64,000 nt of DNA. Source: Pseudopyrenochaeta lycopersici. Its lineage: Eukaryota; Ascomycota; Dothideomycetes; Pleosporales; Pseudopyrenochaetaceae. Positions 33,740 through 45,643 of the stretch are shown here, one piece after another. Made by a program: the position numbers and the translations under genes. The notes beneath the pieces are model-generated. The model had not been told where the DNA came from. It ran no database searches and saw only the letters and a program-made list of their open reading frames with translations. The DNA lies in NCBI GenBank assembly GCA_003313425.1, contig NHZP01000009.1, positions 434,001-498,000 on the forward strand, read 5' to 3'. Each line of letters begins with the position of its first letter. Position 1 is the stretch's first letter.

Positions 33740-35728
33740 TCAGGTCGTCACCTTGACAATCTTCCCTACACTTGGTGTGCCACTTGAATCAATGGCAAAA
33801 AGCAGCCAATATCCTGCCAGTGCAACGCCAGGATCCGAAGGAATCGTCACAGTGTAGCTGGTTCCGCTTCCTGTCGGTACCAGCGGGATTCTTCGCTGAT
33901 CGGTGTTAACAGTATGTGTTGCAGTACCGAACCTTATGAGCGAGAACCCGGTCACAGCAGAGTTCGTCGTGATACTCAAACTCGCACCAAGCCGAACGCT
34001 CGAAGCGACGGCATTAATTACAGGCCTTGTGCGCCTCGTTCCGTCAGAATTAAGGAGATACGGCGGGACAAAGATCTCGGCATCGAAATGGTTTGACTCA
34101 GGAACACCGCCGTACTGTGTGCAAGGCCCACAGAGCCCTCCTCCACCTTGAAAAACGGTTGCATCCGGGAGGAGTATGGCAACAGAATGATACGTTCTAG
34201 GAATGGCCATGGGGTTCAGTTGGGTCCAAGTTCCGGTAGCTGGATTCCATAATTCAGGTACCAAAGCTGCTGTAGCATCCTGGAAAGGCTTGACCCTTGC
34301 CTGACCACCCGTGACGAAGACAGTACCATCAGGCAATACCACCCCGTTGGCGAAGCCACGCGCATACGCCATGTTCTGTGTCTTAGTGACAGTGGGATTC
34401 GTCTTTGGTGCGCCGATGGTGATAACATACGCGTTTGTCCTCGCATCGCTATTTTCGTAGTCTGGCGACCCACCGGCAGTTAAAATCTTTCCAGCTGGCG
34501 CATCGTACATAATTGCATTGCCGTTCATAGCATGCCCATCATCCAGTCTGTTCCCTGCGGCAGTCGTGCTTCCCGACCCGACGGTATCGTACCAGTTCAT
34601 CGCAATCGAGGGGCCTGCTTGGAAAACAGTCTGATTCTTCCATCCGAATAGCCAGGCATGATTGTCTGATCGCCATACCCCACCAGCATCTGCTGTGAGC
34701 ATAGGACTGACAAGCGCGCCAGAAAGCAGCGACCAGGCGTTTGTAGTCGGATTATAGATCTCGCCATTTTTGCCACCCTCTCCTCCACTCCAGGACCCAC
34801 CAATATTAAAAATACGCCCATCTGAACATGTGGTGGTAGATTGGTAGCCTCGCGCAATTCTCATATTAGGTGCACCGGTCCAGGCATTGCCTGCAGGATC
34901 GTAGACGCTTGTCTTGGCCGCATTGCTCCCGCCAGTCACTATTACTCGACCATTGAAATCTAGCGATATTCCCGGACAAAACATGTCATGCTGAGTGTTT
35001 GTGACGTTTAGTTGACTGGAGTCTCCCGTCGCCGGATCATAGATACCAGTTTGTGTAAAACCTCTCTGTCCACCAAAGTTGTCTTTTGCGTAGGCCGACC
35101 AAATCAGCACTTTCCCGTTCGTAAGTAGCGACACAGCAGCTGGGATCAAGGGAAAATCCACAGTCGTCTCCCACAATCCCTTACCCGAGACTGGAGGGTT
35201 GTACGGCGTTGGCGTGCCGCCCACAACATCGTGGAACACATTGATTTCAGCTATACTCGTCCATTGATTGTTTGGACTCTGCGCTTCTGAAGTCGCTGTA
35301 ATTCTCACGTATCGTGCTTGCCTCGTCACGAAGGTTGTCCTTTTGGTGGTCGCGTCATTGTTGTACGTACCAATGGCGGCAATCCGCCAAGCACTGCCAT
35401 CAGTACTGACTTCGATCTTATGCCCACCAACTCTGCCATTAGAGTTATCGCTTGGTCGTGGCTGAATGCTGACTGCTTGAATGTTGTATATGGCTTTCAT
35501 ATCAACGATGATCCAATTTGGGAGCGTATCGACAGGAGTAGGCGAGTATCTCGAATGCCAGAAGGTGTTTGCATTGGCATCCAATGTTTTAGCCGGCTCA
35601 TTGCCCGTTTGAAAACTGTCCGCTGTTGCGGTCCATCCGGTTCGGCTTATTGCAACAGAAGCAGAAGTAACTAAGGTAGTGAAAAGAAGAGTGTTAAGTA
35701 TCAGACCAAGAACGCTATGAGAAGCCAT
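33740..35728 (-). CDS. Secreted galactose oxidase (AA5) with F5/8-type C domain
   Basis: Copper radical oxidase that turns C6 alcohols of galactose or other primary alcohols into aldehydes with release of H2O2. Single exon, 662 residues from the ATG at 35728. Residues 1-23 are a signal peptide. A discoidin-like carbohydrate-binding domain spans about 25-170 (TLDANANTFWHSRY, ARYVRITATSEAQS). A seven-blade kelch domain and a C-terminal Ig-like domain follow. Cofactor residues are all visible: Cys251 (MFCPGIS) and Tyr295 (ARGYQSTTT) form the thioether pair, Trp313 stacks above it with the same 18-residue spacing as in Fusarium galactose oxidase, and Tyr513/His514 and His605 bind copper. Confidence 0.95.
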   Translation of the reverse strand: MASHSVLGLILNTLLFTTLVTSASVAISRTGWTATADSFQTGNEPAKTLDANANTFWHSRYSPTPVDTLPNWIIVDMKAIYNIQAVSIQPRPSDNSNGRVGGHKIEVSTDGSAWRIAAIGTYNNDATTKRTTFVTRQARYVRITATSEAQSPNNQWTSIAEINVFHDVVGGTPTPYNPPVSGKGLWETTVDFPLIPAAVSLLTNGKVLIWSAYAKDNFGGQRGFTQTGIYDPATGDSSQLNVTNTQHDMFCPGISLDFNGRVIVTGGSNAAKTSVYDPAGNAWTGAPNMRIARGYQSTTTCSDGRIFNIGGSWSGGEGGKNGEIYNPTTNAWSLLSGALVSPMLTADAGGVWRSDNHAWLFGWKNQTVFQAGPSIAMNWYDTVGSGSTTAAGNRLDDGHAMNGNAIMYDAPAGKILTAGGSPDYENSDARTNAYVITIGAPKTNPTVTKTQNMAYARGFANGVVLPDGTVFVTGGQARVKPFQDATAALVPELWNPATGTWTQLNPMAIPRTYHSVAILLPDATVFQGGGGLCGPCTQYGGVPESNHFDAEIFVPPYLLNSDGTRRTRPVINAVASSVRLGASLSITTNSAVTGFSLIRFGTATHTVNTDQRRIPLVPTGSGTSYTVTIPSDPGVALAGYWLLFAIDSSGTPSVGKIVKVTT

Positions 35729-36503
35729 GTTCAGTATGCTTATCAAAATGTAAAGACTGTGAGAATAGTCGCGGTGGACTGAGATGAGAAGGTTTGCATC
35801 CAGCTGGACTTATAGGTTTCCCCCAGAAGGTCGTCTCCTCGGACTCTCAGACAGGTCCCGTACACTTCGTTCGTGCCAAACCCTTCCCCTTTGACCTGCA
35901 GACATCTTGGGCGCACAAGTTGCCTAGGCTAGGAACAGCAAGTTCACGATAAGCCAGTCAGTAGATTTGCCTGAACAATACTATAAATAACTGTCGAAGT
36001 CGTCGTTGAAATTGGAGGCTTACAGGCTAGAACGGTGGCGCTCGAGTCACATGCGTCTCGATCACGATGAACAGTTCATGAAGAGGGAGCTAAGGCTTTG
36101 TACCCGGGTTTGAGGTTGGTGTTCATATATTCTAGCCCAGTAACCCGTGTTGTCCTGCAGTATAAATTAAATAGTTGCATCTTAGCTCCGTCTTGGCGCC
36201 GCATGTACGGCAGATGAGCAGCTAAATCTTGGCAGCTGGAATCGGGTGGACATGTGAGCAGTGCTGGAAATCGAAATGATGATGGGAAATGTGAAGTAGA
36301 CGTAAAATCGATACATCGATGCATGCAGGCCCAAGGCGGCTAATCTTCGAAGATGGGGCGGAAAGCGGCTCGTGCAACCTGCGGGATTCGTGGACCTGCG
36401 TGAACAGTGTTGATATCCAATCAGTCCCTGTCCGCGCTATCCATATCGTTTTGTACTGTCGTTCTGCAAGCGAAGTATCTGATGGGAAAGGAGTAATTTT
36501 CGC
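35729..36503 (-). other. Intergenic, promoter of the galactose oxidase gene
   Basis: 775 bp containing the galactose oxidase promoter and the 3' flank of the next F-box gene. Nothing else was seen. Confidence 0.5.
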
Positions 36504-38045
36504 TTAGTGCGTTGGGTCGAAGACATCCGGCATCTCTTCATTCTCGTCGCGCCACTCATCCTCATCCTCATCCTCATCCTCATCTTGATCTGTCTCCTCT
36601 TCACTATCCTGAAGCCGTTCATCAAGATACAGCTCCGCTAGATTCTCCCTAGATCCTTCAGTCTGACAAAACGCGTAAGCTTCGATGCCCAGATCTGCAG
36701 AAAGGGTCCACCAAATCTTTGAAACTTCTGTTGTGAAGTACGAAGCGGGCGTTCCGACTCCGTCTCGACACGTCAGTGTAATCTCTTTGAGATTAGAGAG
36801 GCAAGGTCTTTCCTCTGAACTTTTTTGTACGAATCCTGTCGCCCAATACTCAACGTCTTCATGCGGATATAGTATCTCCAGCGTCTCCAGTGTCAAGGGC
36901 AAATTCTTCGCCCGGCAGTGTTGATTCTCATAGATCCACGTGCCAGGTTCGGTAACATAAAGAAACGCTTGGGGTAACACAAGGCGTTTGAGAGCCGTGA
37001 AGCTTCTCAAAGACTCTCTTGGTTCCCTCCACGTGTCTGACAGCCATTCTAGCTCCATCTCGTCGTCTGGGAGCTCGAACGTAATATCAAGGGTCTCCAA
37101 TGTGTTCTGCACGCTACTAAGCTGGTCCAGAAAGTACCCTGCGTTAAACTGCGTTCTCAAATCGGCGCCACCGAAATGATAGCTATCATTAATGAGCAGA
37201 ACCTTGAGACTGCATAGGGATTTGCACCCGAGAGCGTCGAGTAGATCACAGAATTGAATCTCCGCTTTCTCGACTAAGGGGCGGTCGGCGAATTGAATAG
37301 AGGCTGTCAGGGCCAAATTCCGTAGTTTATCAGTGCCCTGAAGACTTCGTGGCCCATTCAAACGGAGGACTGTGCCGATGGAAATGGTCTTCAGATCCAA
37401 GCTTCTGAGATTATCGAATCGAACTCCGCATTTGAGGGCATGCGTATCGCCGGTCGTGAGGTGTTGCACGCTATTCCACGCACGTAAAATTTTGTCAGGG
37501 GCAGACACGGTTCCAAAGAGACCCGATATGCACTCGCTTGATGGCGGACCCCGATAGTGATCCTTCACCCAGAAATCGAGATGAACCAGATTTGGAAGCA
37601 AAACCAACATCAACCCCGCGAATGCTGACTCAATGGAGTTGTCCAGAGACCGAAACCATGGGTGCGTTTCTCTGTAGCCTAATTCTTTGAGCTCGAATAG
37701 ACATCGCGTGCGGATAGTCTGAAAGTCAAAGCTCTGCTCTTCATATAACTTTGCTATGTTTTTGCGCACGGTTCTGAAGCGTAACGTTTTCACCTTTGGA
37801 GCAAGGTCTGGACGATCAAACAGCGTACGAAGGAACTTTACTACAGCATTCACTTTTGGATGGCAACCGCATGAGATGGATAGCTTTGCAATGGTGTGAA
37901 GAGCTTCCTGGGCAGCTGGACGAAATTCTTTTGACACCAAGCACAAATTCTTGAGATGCTTCGGCGTGGCTGAATCGGGTAGTTGAAACGATATTTGAAG
38001 CAACAGTTCCTCGGGTAGTCTGTAGATGGCAGGAGAAGATGCCAT
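36504..38045 (-). CDS. F-box protein with acidic C-terminal tail
   Basis: Single exon, 513 residues. The F-box is at the N-terminus (YRLPEELLLQISFQL, then NLCLVSKEFRPAAQEALH). It is followed by irregular leucine-rich segments (KVKTLRFRTV, LRSLDLKTISIG, LETLDITFELP, LKEITLTCRDG) as in fungal F-box/LRR substrate receptors of SCF ubiquitin ligases. The last 35 residues form an acidic run of Asp-Glu dipeptides, encoded by a short tandem TCATCC repeat near 36557-36582 that could vary in length. The substrate is unknown. Confidence 0.85.
   Translation of the reverse strand: MASSPAIYRLPEELLLQISFQLPDSATPKHLKNLCLVSKEFRPAAQEALHTIAKLSISCGCHPKVNAVVKFLRTLFDRPDLAPKVKTLRFRTVRKNIAKLYEEQSFDFQTIRTRCLFELKELGYRETHPWFRSLDNSIESAFAGLMLVLLPNLVHLDFWVKDHYRGPPSSECISGLFGTVSAPDKILRAWNSVQHLTTGDTHALKCGVRFDNLRSLDLKTISIGTVLRLNGPRSLQGTDKLRNLALTASIQFADRPLVEKAEIQFCDLLDALGCKSLCSLKVLLINDSYHFGGADLRTQFNAGYFLDQLSSVQNTLETLDITFELPDDEMELEWLSDTWREPRESLRSFTALKRLVLPQAFLYVTEPGTWIYENQHCRAKNLPLTLETLEILYPHEDVEYWATGFVQKSSEERPCLSNLKEITLTCRDGVGTPASYFTTEVSKIWWTLSADLGIEAYAFCQTEGSRENLAELYLDERLQDSEEETDQDEDEDEDEDEWRDENEEMPDVFDPTH
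36557..36582 (-). repeat. Coding microsatellite for Asp-Glu repeat
   Basis: A run of (ATCCTC) hexamers inside the F-box gene encodes the alternating Asp-Glu tail. It is prone to slippage in units of two codons without changing frame. Confidence 0.8.
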
Positions 38046-40846
38046 ATTGGCTTAATCTGAAGAAGCTAGGGTCAGTTCTCGGCTCCAGCACATCTGGGCT
38101 GAAGCACTGCAACATGCGATGTGGTTGCCACCTGGCAATTACACACTTACATAATGATCTCCGGCCCAATTGTTGCAACAGAACTGATACCGTCTGTGGT
38201 TGGTAATGATGGATTGCGGATGTAAACGAGTGGAACCTTGACGCCCTCACGAGGAAAATCATGTGCACGATGACGTAATCACACGCAAATACTTGAGTGA
38301 CCGTTACACACAGCTTCCGAAGCACTCGTCCTTTTAAAAATGTGAATCCACGGCTAGACACTCAGATTTCCCAAAAGCTTATGTAGCTGCTAAGCAAGAA
38401 AGATACTACAGTGCGACATCAAGTTTGATTTGAGGAGTACCAACAAACCTAGCATCAAATCATTTCCTCTCGACATTTTTACAAATTAAAGAGGCATTTT
38501 CGTTCCAAACAGGGTTTCATCGCGTCTGTAAATTGCATTGAAATCATCGCAATGAAAGAGATGAAGGCGTCGGGAGTCTCCCATCAATACCACTTCCAAC
38601 TGGCACCCCGCGGGAGCCATTAGAAACAAGCTTCAGTATACGCTATAGTAATTCTTGCTATATATTGTGGACTTTTAGCCAAGCGCCAATCATTATGTAC
38701 CATAAGAGCAATATTGCTTCCTGCTGCAAACTTTTAGAAAAGGTTAGGGGTGTAACACCTTGCGTTATGTGGAGGTCAAGGATTTTGCGAGCGGCGCCGT
38801 CCAATGGTACATATAACATCAACTGCCTTTCCTTATCCTAGATGACTTTGTCCCAACATAGATATTTGAAATCAAAAGCGCTGGAGCCAAGGATGGCCCA
38901 GCTGATCACTGCGCCATCGAGAGAACTAAAGTGTAAAATAGTGTATTCAAGCCTGCCAGGACCTTACAGCGTTCGCACTAAGTACTAGATGAGTTAGGAA
39001 TTCTTGAAGACTAATAGAATGTGAGAACACTGACTCTATAACATATGAGTGTGCCATTCGCGAAATGGTGGAATTGCATATCAAGCCAAACCAATAACCC
39101 AATCGAAAACCACAGACATATCAATGGTGGCAGCCTTTATATAAAGCCATAAAGTTTGTGCTTGAATGGTTGTACGTCAATGAGTGATACACCTTTTCAA
39201 CTCTGGGCGAGGGCCCGTTATTGTTTCTCGATATGCAAGGTCACCTACATGACGAGATTTGGAGTAATTTTCTCATTGATATCTTAGATTCCAATTTCTA
39301 GTATGATTCGGTACTCGCTCGGTTGGCCGATGCCCGTAACACTATCCGTCGAATAATGAGCCCTGTCTTACTCATTAGCCAACGAAGCGTTCCAGGGTGA
39401 TTTGAATAGTTCTAGTCATACTTGCTGAATGAATTTTGAAGGTTGAAGTAATTGCTCATGTTCTGTATGGACGCTAGTAAGCAGGGAGTCCTCTAGTGCA
39501 TCTGCGACAATCCAGGCGCAGGATGATAGACATTTCTCCTAAGAAGAGATAAATGAGAAGGCAGTAACGACCGACAATATGCTACTGAGAGTCTAGTTCT
39601 GACGATCTAGCGCCGCGTGGAGCAGATCGGGAGAACAAGAGTGCTCGAGGCTATCTTGCTTTCAATCAACCACAACCAAGTTTAAAGTAAGCAAAATCTT
39701 GGCTAAAGGTTTCAAAACCATTGCAATTAGTATGGTTGCAGTCTTGTGAGGGTATTGTCCCGACCGGGTACCAGTCCTATGGGTGCCTGCTCGAGTTATA
39801 AGGCCCTAATGCATCTTACCAAGCAACTTTGCACCCTAGAACGCAATTCTATTTTCCATCTCTTTTCGCCTGCATTGACGCGCAGTAAAGGTCTTCAGGG
39901 GTACTCCTTTGTGGCTGCCATCTCGATACATGTGCTTGGGTGGCGCCAGAATGGAGCAGAGCTTGGGGGCATATCGTAATTAGCGAGCCAAGGTACAGGC
40001 TGACAGAAACAGCTTCAACAAAGATGAGAATCCTTGTTAGAATTTCCTACCCCTGATTGGACATCGAAGGCTTATCGGGTCGCGGAACGCCTAGGGAGGT
40101 TTGTGGGCGAAGGATGAAGTCGAACAGGGTATGTTATTGGTCGACTCGGAAAATAGGAGCGATCCTTCGACAACTGAGGGGCTCAACATTTGAGTCGCTT
40201 TTATTCAAGAATTGGTAATGACCGATACTTGGTGCACTGCAGTTCGCTCATAGACTAGCGGTTGTGTATGAGACAATGGCACGCAGAGGACTTCAAACGA
40301 TTACCCATCCCTCCATTATGCAGCCAAAATCTCGACCACTTGTATTTGATCATTTTGAGCCCGCCACGGCAAGGATGCTAATATGAGAAATAGTGTGCAA
40401 CGCAAAGACATAGATATTAGATTTGGCAAAGAGGCCATGGCCATCGAGTGCCATTTGCAATTGGCATGACAGCAATTCTGTCTCTAGATGTTAGATTTCA
40501 AGAAATACTGGTCGTCAACCAGCTTCTTATTCAGATGTTGAACATGGTTATGTTCACGCGGTGATGCTTTACTCTACCAATGAAAAGAAATAGTAGGAGG
40601 AACGAATGACTCTAATAAGTTCACTCCATTTCATCCTCAGCAACACTGAAATAGAACCTTAATTGAAGCCGTGCTGGGGTACGATTCCCTATAGAAATCA
40701 CCCTTGATGCTGACGTAGTTCAATATGTTCGTCGTTTATAGGATGACGACAATTGTTTTATTGAACACTTTTTATTGTGTTTTGGACAGTATGTCTAAGA
40801 CCAACATCTTGTATCATTCCGAAAATATGGCTTTGCTATTTTTGGT
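38046..40846. other. Gene-poor stretch
   Basis: 2.8 kb with no supported gene. It is AT-leaning, with many stops in all frames and no recognisable terminal repeats. It could be decayed repeat sequence. Confidence 0.5.
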
Positions 40847-42069
40847 CTATACCGCGCTATCAGGTTGCTCGACGCGCTGATACACAGTGCTACTCCAATC
40901 GGTCTCTGTGGGACGGACTGAGCTAGCTTGATCATCAGAGAGCCTCCCCATCAGCGTGACGCCTTTGCTAGCAGGCACCCAGAGTTTGCTGAAAACGCGA
41001 CCAGGATGGAAGACTGTCATGGCACTGACAGCAAGGATTATCATGGGACCTTCAAATATCATGAAAGTGATTTCATCGTTGGCGAGCGCCCCACTGAAAC
41101 CGTTCCAGAGTTCGGCAACACGGTAGACGCAGCGGACAAAAACGAGGATGGTCGCAGCAATAAGACCTTATACCCGTCAGTATGGACTTTACGAGAGGTG
41201 TGGGATGTTCTCTTACTCCACTGGAAGAACCTAAAGTTCTTGGTAGATCGTAGATCACCATATAGCGAGGGCCCCGTGTGAGTGAAAGAGCTAGACAGCT
41301 TAGCCCGGCGAGTGCGCAACACAAAATCACTCCAGATTGCTATGAAAAAGGTCATAGTGATGACCTGTGAGACCAAGCCAGCGATCATGATGTCGACGCC
41401 GCGCCTAGAGCCCTTCGAGTCCCGCGCAGTAGCAGCCATACCACCGCCAATCGCTTGAAGGATGAGAGCGAGGAGGTCACACCCTATGAAGACATAAGTG
41501 TACACCTTGGGTTTCAATCGAGAGTTTCAGTGCCTATGGCAACGATGACGCGGCCGACACAGAGATAGATCCCAGCGGTCAGCAGAGCGGGTGCGATGGT
41601 GAGTGGGATCAAGTTGCTACGAACTTATTAGTTATAGAAACACGGTTTTTAATTTGCCCTTTACTCACAGAAGGAAGTTGTTCATGATGAAAGGGTTTAG
41701 GTTTAGCATTATACGACCGATGTAGCCCACGGTTTCTCCAAGTATTCCTGCACACATTGTGCCCATATACGTCCAGGTTTTGTTGCGGATGCCAAAATGC
41801 ATCTGCCCGCCAAGCAATACAAGGAAGCAAAGCATGTATACAACGTTTCCAGGGAGGTTGGGTCGATATTCTATGATTTGCCATTCTTCGGGGCATTTCC
41901 CAACTTTGCAGTACTTCCTGGACATGGCAATTTTGAGAGGGTCGCGAGTGTTGACATCGATATTGTCTGGGTCGATACCATTTTGATCGATCGCTCTTGC
42001 AAGGATGTGAGATAGTGTATCCAGCATTATTGTTTTCGGTTGGAATCCAGCCATAGCCACGAGTTTCAT
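40847..42069 (-). pseudogene. RTA1-like membrane protein gene with one-base frameshift
   Basis: RTA1-family proteins are seven-helix membrane proteins linked to lipid translocation and resistance to toxic lipids. Exons are 42069-41669, 41616-41217 and 41166-40847. Family segments are clear: NTRDPLKIAMSRKYCKVG, GETVGYIGRIML, NNFLL, then LIPLTIAPALLTAGIYLC, and downstream KPKVYTYVFIGCDLLALILQ and WNGFSGALANDEITFMIFEG. Between the last two groups the frame shifts by one base at the A-run whose plus-strand complement is TTT at 41525-41527, causing an immediate TGA. Splice phases become consistent (373 codons) only if one base is missing. It is either a recent pseudogene or a sequence error. Confidence 0.8.
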
Positions 42070-45000
42070 CGACGAGCAATTAAGAAGCGAAAACTAATAA
42101 GATTGCTTGGCCAAGTTTGAGGGGCAAAGCCACAGGATGATATCGAGAACAAAGTACAGCTCAAAAATGAAATCTATAAAGATGATACGAAGCAAGTATG
42201 CGCGTCTTATAGTCAAATTCTAAGGCTCTTATGTATGTACGAGGTCAGTTCTGATTGGCTGGTTCGTTCAAGGTGACGAGACCCGGCTGTGCGTGGCCCG
42301 GCACATCACGCTGCGATTTGGGCTGCAGCAAACGATTTGGTATCTGGGGGGCCGGAAAACCTTGAGTGTTACATTTAATATGCCTATTGATATCGATATC
42401 CCGGTCATTGCTTTACATAACCAGTATTTAGAACTGTACCTGGGCTTCGAGTCGTGAACGTATCCAACGCTGTGGTCTGTGCGCAAATATATTGCGCCCA
42501 ATTACAATTCGACAGAAGTTTTGCCACAGATGTGCATGAGTTTTTCAAACATTAAGAAGACTGTGGGCTTTTCATTGAGCGGACAGTGTGGTATATTATA
42601 GTGGCTCTTACCCTCCCCAAGCCTGCTTTTTGGCTATTTGCACTGTATTTAAAGTAATAAGTACAAAGCAACATCTAACACATAGACTTATGTAGTAATT
42701 CAACCCCATGTATGTCACATTTAGACCGAGAAAAGTTGAAGGCAATTGGGCGACGTAGACGGCACATATAGGATCAGATTCTATATGGCGTAGAGAAGAC
42801 TGCCAAAAATAAAACCACTGTACAAATACGCATGTATCTAGCGTGGTTCCTCCCATGTAGTACAATATTTAATTTATACATTATGGATCTCTCTACCATC
42901 ATCACATTGGTACATGTCATTTTTTCTGATCTCCAGTTAGACCACTCCAGCCCTCTCGTCTTTTCTTTGGCGCCGGTGATCAAGTAGAAGACATCGTCCG
43001 GTGCCCATATGTACATAGAAACCGCTTAATGGCGACAGTGAACTCAGGTTGTGGTCAACAAGTTTTATGCTATTCCAATTTTACGAAACCGGACAATCCA
43101 GTGAGGGTGATTGCAGAGGACCGTGAGAGTCTTATAGAGACTGTGTTTTATGGTCTCAAGAATTAGCGTTGTACTGGAAAACCCCCAGAAAGATGTCAAA
43201 GAATTCCTCGATGCTTATCCGAGCGCCCTTAATTCAGATTACAGGTTGTCAATATGTGGCTATCGTGACTAAGATGCTACGACAGTAGAGCTACAATTGC
43301 CTTCGCAGGCGTCGACATTCATAGTCATAGGTAATTTCTTGATCTTGATTTTGTGAATTTATAAAATTCTATCGTAATGTGCCTTGTATCGTGTACTATA
43401 TATTCTGCCATCTTAATCCGTGTCAGAAATCGGATATTAGCGCTTCGGATCCGGAGCCGGACTTTGTCGTTGATGACAGGCACATACATCCGAGCTTACT
43501 TCAATAAGCGAGAGCTTCCAAGGAAAACTACTCGGGATGATGAATAACGAACAGAGCATACTCGTGGGATCAGGATACCAATAATTGCTTCACGTTGGTG
43601 CGGAAGGCAATGAACAAATCGATTGGCGAGCGCGTTTTCTCCCCAAAATCACACAATGCAACGGGAATATAGTTCAAAATTCAGTTTACGTACAGATACA
43701 GCAGTTCTGAGGATGGCTCGTCATTTTCATTGTTCTCTCGCCCATTCTCCTGTCTTGATCAGTCAATTACCCGTCAGCCACTCAGATGTGTCCTGATGTC
43801 ATGTGCGTCACATTCCCCATAATTCGGCAAGCAAAACGGTCTCCGAACTGAAAAAAGGGCCTCAAATACTGTATGGATACTGTGCACATCACGCTTTTGG
43901 TTCTGTTTCGCACCTACTCCAAGCTGCTTAACCATAATCCTGTCCGAAATGCTCCGGACACGACGCCAAGACACAGGGCGAGTCTTCATTGATTATTACT
44001 AGTTTTTGGGAATCCGTTACTGGGGTATTGCAGGTGGGTAGCTCCGTGGAGAAATTGTAAGTCCTTTTGACGAAGACTGCTGTTTGGGCTACTCCTTTAA
44101 TCCAGACTTCTTGGTCGCTTAGCGACGCGGGCTGTTTATCACACGGAGACGGCTGGCCAATTTCTTTAGAGCCATGAAATTGAAAGAGTGACGAGATGAA
44201 GCGAAGCTAATGAATTAGGCTATCAACGCTTCTGCACTGTGAGAAGGATTCTCAGCTGGATCTGCTGGTTTAGGTAAACGGTGAGGAGTTTGGGAAGGCT
44301 CAGTGGCTTCGAAGAATGCTGATTCTGAAGCTTATTGAGTGGTAGCTACAAGGATAATTACAGTTCTGTTTAGTCTGTGTATGACTGTGCAGGTCGAGGC
44401 ATGATAATTGTCAGTCCATCCATCATCCCTTGGCATAGTAAGGAGGGATTTTTTCTTTAGCTGCGCATGGCTTTGGTAAGATGAGTCAGTTCATATTACT
44501 TCTAAATAATATTGATTCCTCTTGGCCCGGACTGGGATTGCTGAGTTGGTCGGTGCAGCGTATGCAAGCTCAGATGATGAACGCATATGCTGCCTAACGA
44601 ATATACTCCATAAGCTAAAATTAGACGCAAGACACGAAGATCATTTTCTCAATCCATAGACACAGCATTGTAAAGGCATCCTAACTTCTATTTACTTGGC
44701 GTAGTCCAGTGGTGGTGGCGCGGTGTTGGCCACATGTCATTGCCAAACAAAGTTTCTTGCATACGAATTATGTGGGAAGCAAAGCTGTAACCAGAGCCTT
44801 GATCATTTAAGCGCCCACCAGTCTACACCGCATCTTTGTCGCATAGTAGCCGCTTTGATAGACAGACATCAATTAGTTTCATAGCATGTTGTACATCTTG
44901 AACTTCGACTGTGAAAATTTGAAGATGTCCGCAAGACAGGAATGGGCCAGCGGGAAACGTTTCGTGCCCCGTCCGACCTCGACACATATCATTAAGCCCA

Positions 45001-45643
45001 TCAAAGCAAGGGCCTATGAAACTGTTTCGGATCTTGGAGCTTTTGCCGGAACATTGGCAGGATCAAGACACAGCAATCCAAGTCCTGCTGTGATCCTTCA
45101 ATGGGCGCTTACGTGCCACTAGGGGGCTCAGCGACGCGCAACGTATACTTTCAGCCAAAGTCTTTAGGTTCTGGTTTGTTTGTCCCGGTTTTCATAATTC
45201 TCTATTCGTTACATACACTTTATTGGTTGATGAATGCACAGAAAATTAATGCCCATAATCGCCACCCGAAGAATTGCGTTACTCAGCATACCTCAACTAT
45301 ATTGTTACAACAAAATCTATATAATATATGAGATAAGACTATTTCTACATTCATAAATAAGGAATACCAAATTACCAACGGTCGTGATGAAAGTGAAAAT
45401 GCTACGCTAAATGCAGGAGAAGTCTATGGGTATAACAGAAAAAATTGAAAGAAAGAGGCAGAAAGAGTAAAGATATCTACAGTGAACATAAATGGAAAGG
45501 TCAGGGTGGCGATGGGGCCGTCCTGTCGTATAGGACTTATTCCTGGATTTGGTTTGGTAGCTCTCGAAGCCGCCGTCGAGTCTGTAACCCAGAGATGCGC
45601 GTCCATGATGGTGTCAATGAAAAGATCCACATATGTGACTTAA
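42070..45643. other. Gene-poor stretch with a possible reductase relic
   Basis: 3.6 kb with no intact gene. Around 44886-45170 two adjacent plus-strand frames recall the C-terminal part of an aldo-keto reductase, but with a frame change. The rest shows only short frames. Confidence 0.45.

Noticed and set aside
41609..42079. 156-codon minus-strand frame overlapping RTA1 exon 1
   Set aside because: Shadow of the RTA1 exon in another frame; the RTA1 frame carries all family motifs.
43466..43481. 16 bp exact match to 48557-48572 (a possible shared repeat)
   Set aside because: Flanks do not match. A single 16-mer pair is expected by chance at roughly this frequency in 64 kb.
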